From Nocardiopsis mwathae (lineage in GTDB: Bacteria > Actinomycetota > Actinomycetes > Streptosporangiales > Streptosporangiaceae): 64,000 bases of DNA. The stretch covers positions 4,154,001-4,218,000 of the forward strand of contig NZ_JACHDS010000001.1 of assembly GCF_014201195.1 (NCBI RefSeq). The letters run 5' to 3'. Below the pieces are notes generated by a model. The model had not been told where the DNA came from. It saw only the letters and a program-made list of their open reading frames with translations, and searched no databases. Shown one piece after another: positions 1 through 6,184 of this stretch. Numbering within the stretch: the first letter of the stretch is position 1; each line of letters begins with the position of its first letter. The position numbers were made by a program, and so were the translations under genes.

Positions 1-180
1 GGGTCGAACGGCAGCGGCACCAACGGAAACGGCAGCGGCAAGGGCGAGGCGGCTGCGGCTTCCTCGGACTCCGGCGCGTCGTCGACCTCTTCGTCGTCCG
101 CCTCGACGGCCTCTTCTTCTTCGTCCTCCTCCGGGGGATCGGCGAGCACGTCCAGCGCACCGGCGGCCGCCACGAGCTGA
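1..180 (+). CDS. C-terminal tail of a probable FmdB-type zinc-ribbon protein (5' end outside window)
   Basis: The first base is in frame and the reading frame runs 59 residues to a TGA. The translated part is a Gly/Asn/Ser/Ala tail with long serine runs and no hydrophobic or catalytic features. FmdB-family regulatory proteins of actinomycetes carry an N-terminal CxxC zinc ribbon followed by just such a low-complexity serine-rich tail, and fmdB commonly lies directly before a SAF-domain gene and mscL, which is the order found here. The assignment rests on that synteny and on composition, because the diagnostic zinc ribbon lies outside the window. Confidence 0.55.
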   Translation, partial: GSNGSGTNGNGSGKGEAAAASSDSGASSTSSSSASTASSSSSSSGGSASTSSAPAAATS

Positions 181-210
181 GTCGGCGGCCTGAGCCGACA
201 CGACATCGAG

Positions 211-250
211 AAGGACCGGGGCTCCCCGCGGGGAACCGCCCCGGTCCTTT
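211..250 (+). terminator. Rho-independent-type hairpin after the FmdB-like gene
   Basis: AAGGACCGGGG (211-221) pairs with CCCCGGTCCTT (239-249), followed by a short T run. It lies 30 bases after the TGA of the partial gene and ends its transcription before the SAF gene. Confidence 0.75.
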
Positions 251-385
251 CGCGTTCCATGGGACGCCGAGCCGGGAGCCGCCGCCCGCCGCACCCCGGG
301 CTCCCCTCGGGCCGCACCGACCGGACCGCCCCCACCCTGTGGACGGCGCCACCCCGGGGCGCCGCCCGTCGCCTAACGTCCAGGC

Positions 386-1024
386 ATGATCACCGGAACA
401 CCGCGCGCCTTCGTCCACCTGGCCCGCTACCGGCGCCCCCTCGGCGCCGTGTGCGCCGCGCTCGCACTCGGCGGGGCGGTGCTGATCATCCGCCCGCCAC
501 CCGCCCCGACGGTCGAGGTGCTGGTCGCCGCCCGCGATCTGACGGCCGAGTCGCCCCTCACCGCGGCCGACCTCACCGCGCGTGCCCTGCCGTCGCGCGC
601 GGTCCCCGACGGGGCGCTGCGTCCGGACTCCGCCCCGGTCGGCTCCGGCCTCGCCGGGCCGATGCGGCGCGGCGAGGTGCTCACGACCGCACGCGTCGCC
701 GACCCGCCCGCGAGTGGCTACGGGGCCGACCTGGTGGCCGCCCCGGTCCGGGTCGCCGACCCGGGCGCGGTGGCACTCCTGCACCCGGGAAGCAGGGTCG
801 ACATCCTGTCGGCGGCACCGGCCCCGGCGGCCGACCTCGGCGCGGCGGCGCCCGCGGCCGCGACCGTCGCGGCGAACCGCCCGGTCATCGCCGTTCCGGA
901 CGAGCAGGGCGCCATCTCCGGTGAGGCGGGTGCTCTGATCCTGGTCGCGGTCAGCGACGACGAAGCACGGGCACTGGCCGGGCGGGCAGCCGCCGAGCGG
1001 CTCTCCATCACCATCCGAGGTTGA
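386..1024 (+). CDS. SAF-domain membrane-anchored protein (CpaB/RcpC-like)
   Basis: 212 residues. One N-terminal transmembrane segment (about residues 20-36, small hydrophobic residues) is followed by a SAF-type domain whose start is recognisable as VEVLVAARDLTAESPLTAADL; the rest is Ala/Pro/Asp-rich. SAF domains occur in the Flp pilus assembly protein CpaB and in antifreeze/flagellar chaperone-like proteins. The actinomycete proteins next to mscL are single-pass envelope proteins whose job has not been established. There is no tad/flp pilus cluster nearby, so a pilus role is not supported here. The ATG at 386 lacks a strong ribosome site but gives the start that places the membrane anchor near the N terminus. 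Confidence 0.75.
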   Translation: MITGTPRAFVHLARYRRPLGAVCAALALGGAVLIIRPPPAPTVEVLVAARDLTAESPLTAADLTARALPSRAVPDGALRPDSAPVGSGLAGPMRRGEVLTTARVADPPASGYGADLVAAPVRVADPGAVALLHPGSRVDILSAAPAPAADLGAAAPAAATVAANRPVIAVPDEQGAISGEAGALILVAVSDDEARALAGRAAAERLSITIRG

Positions 1025-1208
1025 CCCATGACGCATCGAGGTACATCCTGACCAGGCGCTTCGCCACCGCTGCCCGCGGCGGTCCGGTGGGCGGCCCGGG
1101 ACCACCGGACCGGCCGCCCGTGCCGGAACGGTCCAGCGGTCACCCGGCGGCGCTTCTCGGCCCCCGGTCGGCCACCCGGTCAGTCAGCGATCACTCGGGA
1201 GTATCCCC

Positions 1209-1613
1209 ATGGACGGATTCAAGAAGTTCCTGTTCCAAGGCAATCTCATCCAGCTCGCCGTCGCCGTGGTCATCGGCGCCGTCTTCGCGGACCTGATCAC
1301 CGCGTTCACCGAAGGGTTCATCACCCCGCTGCTGGGCATCTTCGGCGGGGTCCCCACGTTCGGCGACCTCTACTTCGAGATCAACGGCAGCCGCTTCATG
1401 TACGGGGCGTTCGTCGACTCCCTGATCGCCTTCCTGCTCACCGCGGCGATCCTGTACTTCTTCGTGGTCCTGCCCGTCGCCAAGCTCTTCGACCGGTTCA
1501 TCTCCGAGGAGGAGGCCACCCACCGCGCCTGCCCCCAGTGCCGCAGCGAGATCGACAGGGCGGCCACCCGCTGCGCCTTCTGCACCAGCGAGGTCGTGCC
1601 CGAACCGGCCTGA
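1209..1613 (+). CDS. mscL: Large-conductance mechanosensitive channel MscL
   Basis: 134 residues. The protein opens with MDGFKKFLFQGN, the amphipathic N-terminal helix typical of MscL, followed by TM1 (about 15-38, AVAVVIGAVFADLI), a periplasmic loop and TM2 (about 68-90, ending VLPVAKLF). MscL forms a homopentameric pore that opens under membrane tension during hypo-osmotic shock and releases solutes. The cytoplasmic C terminus carries two CxxC knuckles (CPQC and CAFC), a zinc-ribbon-like tail present in many actinobacterial MscL proteins but absent from the E. coli protein. A GGGAG sequence lies about 7 bases before the ATG. Confidence 0.95.
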   Translation: MDGFKKFLFQGNLIQLAVAVVIGAVFADLITAFTEGFITPLLGIFGGVPTFGDLYFEINGSRFMYGAFVDSLIAFLLTAAILYFFVVLPVAKLFDRFISEEEATHRACPQCRSEIDRAATRCAFCTSEVVPEPA

Positions 1614-1619
1614 CAGCGG

Positions 1620-1646
1620 CCTGGGACGGCCCGAGGCCGCCCCAGG
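1620..1646. terminator. Convergent hairpin between mscL and the M15 peptidase gene
   Basis: CCTGGGACGGCC (1620-1631) pairs, with one mismatch, with GGCCGCCCCAGG (1635-1646). It sits between two convergent stop codons and can serve both strands. Confidence 0.5.
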
Positions 1647-1660
1647 CGCCACGGCGCGGG

Positions 1661-2824
1661 TCACCCCGCTCCGCTCACCGCCTCGTACTCCCAGTGCCAG
1701 GGCTCGAACGGGCTGGAGTAGGCCCACTGCGGGTGGAACCAGCCCCACTGGCGCGAGTTCTGCTCCAGCCAGTTGAACGGCTCCGAGCCCTGGTTCTGCA
1801 CGCCGCCGCACAGGTCGATGGCCAGCCCCCATCCGTGGTTGCTGGTGCCGGGGACGGCGGCGTTGCCGGGCGGCTGCTCGGCGTACACGCGGTGCTGGTT
1901 GGACAGGTCCCGGTAGGAGCTGGTGATGCACATCGACCGGCCGAAGCGCTCCTGGTAGGCCTCGTTCATCTTGAGGAAGTCGACGGCGGCGTCGGCGCGC
2001 AGGTAGTGCCCGTCCTCATACAGCTCACACAGAGCGTCGTTGGGCAGCAGGCCGTTGGGGTATCCGGATGCCGCCGCGCCCTTGGCGGGGTCGCACTCCA
2101 CCCCGGCCATGTAGGCGTCGACCGACAGCCCCCGGTCCTCCAGCTCCTTCATGAGCTTGTCGGTGCTCTCCTTGGACTTCTTCTTCAGCGCTTCCAGGTC
2201 GTCCTTGAGCTCGACCTTCTCCAACTGCGTCGAGGCCTGCAGGTCCTGGGCGTCGCCGGTCAGTGAGGCCTGCTCCGCGCGCAGGTCGTTGGCCTCCTCC
2301 ATCAGCGCCTCGTTGTTCTCCGAGAGCTTGACGACGTAGGCCTCGGTCTCCAGATCGTCGTCGAGCGAGCCGGAGGTCATCAGCGCGAGCGTGCCGCCGT
2401 CGGGGCGCTTGTAGAGGGAGCTGGCCAGCTCGGCCAGGGGTTCACGCAGATCGGCGAGTTTCAGCTCGGTCTGCTGCAGGTCGTGCAGGGTGCCGACGAG
2501 CTCGTCCTGGGCCTTCTCCAGCGCCTTCTCACGCTTGGTGTAGTCGTCGGTGGCCTTTTCGAGTTCTTCCTTGGCCTTGTCCGCCTGCTCCTTGAGCGTG
2601 TCGAGGTCCACATCGGCCTCGGCCGGCGCGGTCACGGGGGCCATGGCCACGTCAGCGCCCGGAACGACGAAGAACGCCACCGCGACGGTGAACATCACGG
2701 CCTGTGCCGACCGCGCGCGCACCCGGCGGGGCGTCCTCAACAGCGAGGGACTCTCGACCGCAGACGGGGTCTCGCTTCTCGTCACGCGCTTCTTCCGTCG
2801 CGTCGGATCGAGAATGAACGGCAC
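1661..2824 (-). CDS. Secreted M15 (VanY/DacB-type) D,D-carboxypeptidase with coiled-coil stalk
   Basis: 387 residues from GTG 2824, chosen because GGAGG lies 8 bases upstream; an in-frame ATG exists 45 bases earlier. A basic N terminus precedes a hydrophobic segment (about residues 44-60, MFTVAVAFFVVPGADVAM) that works as signal or anchor. Residues about 72-250 are a Lys/Glu-rich coiled coil. The C-terminal domain has the M15B zinc-peptidase signatures: SSYRDLSNQH, then TSNHGWGLAIDLCGG (zinc His and Asp), and a late EPWHWEY. The enzyme should trim the terminal D-Ala of peptidoglycan stem peptides or hydrolyse cross-links outside the membrane. The coiled coil resembles that of NlpC/P60 and FtsX-associated hydrolases and suggests regulation by a partner. 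Confidence 0.9.
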   Translation of the reverse strand: MPFILDPTRRKKRVTRSETPSAVESPSLLRTPRRVRARSAQAVMFTVAVAFFVVPGADVAMAPVTAPAEADVDLDTLKEQADKAKEELEKATDDYTKREKALEKAQDELVGTLHDLQQTELKLADLREPLAELASSLYKRPDGGTLALMTSGSLDDDLETEAYVVKLSENNEALMEEANDLRAEQASLTGDAQDLQASTQLEKVELKDDLEALKKKSKESTDKLMKELEDRGLSVDAYMAGVECDPAKGAAASGYPNGLLPNDALCELYEDGHYLRADAAVDFLKMNEAYQERFGRSMCITSSYRDLSNQHRVYAEQPPGNAAVPGTSNHGWGLAIDLCGGVQNQGSEPFNWLEQNSRQWGWFHPQWAYSSPFEPWHWEYEAVSGAG

Positions 2825-2961
2825 GAGTGATCCTCCGGCTGCCTGGTTCGGTCGTACGCGTGGCCGCATCGCAAGCTACTACATGTCCACAACCGGACGC
2901 GCTGAGCAGGGCACACAGCACCTGCCTGCGAGGACGCGAACTCGGGCCGAGCCACGCTTTT

Positions 2962-2975
2962 GTGACAAGAGTCAC
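2962..2975. promoter_or_regulatory. Crp-type operator upstream of the M15 peptidase gene
   Basis: GTGACAAGAGTCAC is a perfect 5-bp-arm palindrome that fits the GTG-N6-GNCAC motif reported for Streptomyces Crp and the TGTGA-N6-TCAC core of CRP sites. It lies about 137 bases before the peptidase start, on the divergent side of tRNA-Arg. Crp-family regulators are known to control cell-wall hydrolase genes in actinobacteria; regulation here is inferred. Confidence 0.4.
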
Positions 2976-3124
2976 GTGTGGGTGATGACAACCCCGATGA
3001 GAGAAGAGTACTCAATCCCGCTTCCCCATGACACCGCCCCTGGAAAGGACTCCACCCTCCGTCAGCCACATCCGCCCTCCTGCCGCACAACCGAGCAACC
3101 TCCGCTACCCTTGGACCCCGACAA

Positions 3125-3200
3125 GGCCTCATAGCTCAGGGGACAGAGCACCACTCTCCTAAAGTGGGTGTCGCAGGTTCGAATCCTGCTGGGGCCGCCA
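3125..3200 (+). tRNA. tRNA-Arg (anticodon CCT), CCA encoded
   Basis: A complete cloverleaf can be drawn. The acceptor stem GGCCTCA pairs with TGGGGCC (one G-T pair), the D arm is GCTC/GAGC, the anticodon stem CCACT/AGTGG encloses loop CTCCTAA with anticodon CCT, and the T arm GCAGG/CCTGC encloses TTCGAAT. Discriminator G and the CCA end are encoded at 3197-3200. It reads the rare AGG codon. No copy of the tRNA 3' end was seen elsewhere in the window, so there is no sign that it currently flanks an integrated element. Confidence 0.97.
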
Positions 3201-3618
3201 CATAAAGGGTCAACGGATCACACTGCCCGCAGGTTCAACGCGCGCCCCATTGAAGACATTCCCGCTGGTCACAGGGCATAGGTCGGCTCCACTCCCCTAG
3301 CCTGGACCACCACTGCCCGGGGCGCCCGCACGTCGCCGCCCTCCTCCCGGCAACGGACCGACCGCCGGATCCGGACATCCACCCCCGCGATCGCCGAGCA
3401 CAGGAGCAGGGCGTCCTCCCGCACATGGATCGTCTGGGGGCGACCGATGCCGACGCCCCTCCTGGTGGGCTCACCGAATTGTTCGTACGAATCAGGACCA
3501 CGTCGGCACGACGATATGCGGTGCGAAGGTGGCAGACGAGCGGCGGCCCGCCGTCCACGCCATTGCGCTATTACACGATTCCTCCACGTATGCCGACCCT
3601 GTAGGCCATACTCAGCAT

Positions 3619-4935
3619 GTGGCGAACTGGGCTCCGCTTCGTGAAGCGCTGGCATCCGTCGACGACCGGGTGACATACGCGTGGGCCGAACTGGACGAAC
3701 TGGTCGGCGGGCTGCCACCGTCGGCGTACAAGCACGCCGCCTTCTGGAAAGGCGCCAGGCCACAGTGGCCGGGATTCACTACGGAGAACGTCAGGGTCGG
3801 TCGATCGGTGACGTTCGTCCGTCGGTCGGCAAGCCCGGCCAGGACTCGGCAACGAGCCGTCGACGGTGCCCCGCCACCGCAGCCTGCCAACACTGCCAGC
3901 ACTGCCAGCACTGGCAGCACTGTCGGTCCTGACTTCGTTCTGGTCGGGTGTGGGAAGAAGAAGCTCAACCGGCCGGCCCCGGCGAAGGATCTCTATACGT
4001 CGGCACTCTTCGCGAAGCAACGTTCCTACGCCGAGGCGACAGGCCGCCCCTGGTTCATACTGTCGGCGGAACACGGACTCGTCCCTCCGCAATCCGTGCT
4101 TCACCCCTACGAGCTTCACCTGGCCACGACTTCACCCGGCTATCGACGGACGTGGGGGATGCGAGTCGTCGGGCAACTCAAAGAAACGGCCGGGCCGCTG
4201 GCCGGAAGGATCATCGAAGTCCACGCAGGCTCCGCCTACACCGACGCCATCCGGGATCGCCTCTCCGATGCGAACGCCAAGGTCCTGGAGCCTCTCCATG
4301 GTCTACCCATAGGTAAGCGACTGGCGTGGTACAACCCCGGCAAAGCCGCATCGGCGTCGGCTGTAGAGCCGATCGCCCCCATTCCGGAAGCCGCGTCACT
4401 TGTCGAGCGGCTCGGCACCTTCGCGAACACGGTCGCGCCTCTCGACTTCCTGCGATCCGGTGGCGCGGGCCTGCGGCTGCCAGGCCTCTACAGCTGGTGG
4501 GTCGACCAAGACGGTGCGGCCGATCTCTCGGCAGGCTTGCGCCTCCCGCTCGCACCAGGGGTCATCTATGCCGGACTGGCCGGGGCGACGCGATCACGCA
4601 GCGGGCGAAAGTCGGAGAACACCCTGTGGGGTCGCATTCGAGGAATGCACCTCGGTGGTCGCCACGAGTTCTCAACCTTCCGTCTCAGTCTCGGATCCAT
4701 CCTGGCGAACGCACGAGCAGAGCCCAAGATCGACGAGCAGCGCCTGACCTCGTGGATGCAGCGGCACCTCCGACTCATCGCCATCCCGATCGAAGACGCG
4801 GACGCGTTGGACGGGTTGGAGACCGCGGTCCTCGCCCAGCTGAATCCGCCACTCAACCTGGCCAAGATGCCACGCACCCCTGTCCGCCGGCAGCTCACGG
4901 AACTTAGGCGTCACTACGGGCGCAGGACGCAGTGA
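3619..4935 (+). CDS. Three-domain DUF7662 - DUF6884 - GIY-YIG protein
   Basis: 438 residues from GTG 3619; a longer frame opens at GTG 3529. I prefer 3619 because the first domain then begins at ANWAPLREAL, as in DUF7662, and because a CATACT -10-like hexamer ends 6 bases upstream, a leaderless arrangement. Domains: DUF7662 (about 3-65; VDDRVTYAWAELDELVGGLP, HAAFWKG), a Thr/Ala/Ser/Gly linker with 9-base tandem repeats (about 88-102), DUF6884 (about 104-250; VGCGKKKL, DLYTSALFAKQR, LSAEHGLV), and a C-terminal GIY-YIG-like nuclease domain (about 290-420; LYSWWV, VIYAGLAG, R.RGMHL, with Asn/Pro near the end). DUF6884 and DUF7662 occur in phage and accessory proteins without settled function. 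Isolated behind tRNA-Arg, it may act on nucleic acids in genome defence; that role is inferred. Confidence 0.75.
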   Translation: MANWAPLREALASVDDRVTYAWAELDELVGGLPPSAYKHAAFWKGARPQWPGFTTENVRVGRSVTFVRRSASPARTRQRAVDGAPPPQPANTASTASTGSTVGPDFVLVGCGKKKLNRPAPAKDLYTSALFAKQRSYAEATGRPWFILSAEHGLVPPQSVLHPYELHLATTSPGYRRTWGMRVVGQLKETAGPLAGRIIEVHAGSAYTDAIRDRLSDANAKVLEPLHGLPIGKRLAWYNPGKAASASAVEPIAPIPEAASLVERLGTFANTVAPLDFLRSGGAGLRLPGLYSWWVDQDGAADLSAGLRLPLAPGVIYAGLAGATRSRSGRKSENTLWGRIRGMHLGGRHEFSTFRLSLGSILANARAEPKIDEQRLTSWMQRHLRLIAIPIEDADALDGLETAVLAQLNPPLNLAKMPRTPVRRQLTELRRHYGRRTQ

Positions 4936-5157
4936 CACCATGGGGAGGCCCTTTTCAGGCCGAGGCTGGGTGACGTGCGGGTGTGGCTCACGATCGTGGC
5001 GGTCGGTGCCGGCGCGGCGCCGCTCCTCGGCTTACCCGCGCTACCGGGTGTGTGCACCGATGTGGGCCACGTTGGGTCTCCGCCTTCGTCGCCCACCATG
5101 CAAGCGCCGGTGTCCTCACATCCGAGCGCGGCGAACTCACCCCGCCCCCCTCTCGTC
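4936..5157. other. Intergenic stretch without a convincing gene
   Basis: A short frame opening at GTG 4975 starts with VRVWLTIVAVGAGA, which recalls the first helix of AzlD-type branched-chain amino-acid exporters, but it loses coding character after about 25 codons. It may be a gene remnant. Nothing else is visible before the iron box. Confidence 0.3.
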
Positions 5158-5176
5158 ATAGGTTAGCCTTAGCTAA
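5158..5176. promoter_or_regulatory. Iron box (DtxR/IdeR/DmdR-type operator)
   Basis: ATAGGTTAGCCTTAGCTAA matches the 19-bp actinobacterial iron-box consensus (TTAGGTTAGGCTCACCTAA type) in the left half and partly in the right half. It ends 26 bases before the ATG of the alpha/beta hydrolase gene, where a bound repressor would block transcription when ferrous iron is plentiful. Confidence 0.6.
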
Positions 5177-5202
5177 CCCATGGTCGAATGAGGATGGTCC
5201 GC

Positions 5203-6072
5203 ATGGGGCAGAACCACTGTCAGGGCACAGCCGGGAGCGCCACGACCCGTGATGGGCGCGAGCTCTTCTACATGGAGTGCGCGGGGCCGGACGGCGGTGG
5301 GCCGGCGACGGTGGTGTTCGAGAGCGGTCTCGCCGCGAGTCGCTCGTACTGGGCCCTCGTCCAGCCGGCCGTGGCGCGGTCCGCCCGGGCAGTGGTCTAC
5401 GACCGCAGCGGACTCGGGCGCAGCGCCCCCGATCCCGAACGCCGTGATCTCGCCCGGCTCGCCGACGACCTCGGCGACCTCCTCGATCACCTCGGCCCGG
5501 GGCCGTTCGTCCTGGTCGGGCACAGCTGGGGCGGCCTGATCGCCCGCCGCGCCGCTGCCGCGCGGCCCGAGCGTATCGCCGGACTGGTGCTGGTCGACCC
5601 CACCGACGAAGCCTGCGACCTGCTCTTCGACCGTTCCGTCCGCCGCCTGGAGAAAGTCCGCTATCGCGCCGCGCTGGTGTTGGCGAAGCTCCGCCTGTTC
5701 GGCTTCCTGTACCGCGCGATGACGGACAAGCTCCCACTCGATGCCGCCGCCGACATGCGCGCCGAAGCCTTCACCGTCCAGGTCGTGCGCACCATGGGCG
5801 CGCAGCAGGCCACGGTCGAGGCCGACCTGACCGCGCTGCGCGACGACCCGCCCCGCATCGGCGACATCCCGGTCACCGTCATCTCTTCCACCCAGCGCAC
5901 ACCGGGCATGAGCGCCACAGCGCTCGAAGCCATCACCGCGGCCCATGTGCACCGGGCACAGCAGTTCCCGCGCGGACGTCACGTCCATGCCCGGCGATCG
6001 GACCACGACGTTCCGACGAACGAACCCGCCGTCATCATCGACGAGGTCGAGCGGGTGCTGCGGTCGTTGTGA
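5203..6072 (+). CDS. Alpha/beta hydrolase, probably iron-regulated
   Basis: 289 residues from ATG 5203, preceded by GAGGA at 8 bases; an in-frame ATG at 5188 has no such site. The alpha/beta-hydrolase fold is recognisable: VVFESGLAASRSYW (oxyanion-hole strand/loop), VVYDRSGLGRS, the nucleophile elbow VGHSWGG with Ser about 108, LVLVDPTDE carrying a possible acid residue, and a late SDHDVPTNEP with the likely catalytic His. No signal peptide, so cytoplasmic. The iron box directly upstream suggests induction in iron starvation; hydrolysis of a ferric-siderophore ester is one possible role, but no siderophore genes adjoin it and the substrate cannot be read from the sequence. Confidence 0.88.
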   Translation: MGQNHCQGTAGSATTRDGRELFYMECAGPDGGGPATVVFESGLAASRSYWALVQPAVARSARAVVYDRSGLGRSAPDPERRDLARLADDLGDLLDHLGPGPFVLVGHSWGGLIARRAAAARPERIAGLVLVDPTDEACDLLFDRSVRRLEKVRYRAALVLAKLRLFGFLYRAMTDKLPLDAAADMRAEAFTVQVVRTMGAQQATVEADLTALRDDPPRIGDIPVTVISSTQRTPGMSATALEAITAAHVHRAQQFPRGRHVHARRSDHDVPTNEPAVIIDEVERVLRSL

Positions 6073-6184
6073 GCCGACCGGACGGTCTCCGGCCGACCCG
6101 TGCCTGCACGACCGGCGTGACCGGGCACGTCACCGCCCGGGGCGCCTCGTGGACTCCGGGGGTGGGGTCGGTTCTGATGTGGGC

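Noticed and set aside
386-1024. Flp/tad pilus locus suggested by the CpaB-like SAF protein
   Set aside because: No prepilin, TadA ATPase or secretin-like genes adjoin; the fmdB-SAF-mscL order is a known non-pilus arrangement.
3125-4935. Genomic island integrated in tRNA-Arg
   Set aside because: No integrase is present and no second copy of the tRNA 3' end was found in the window, so integration is not demonstrated.
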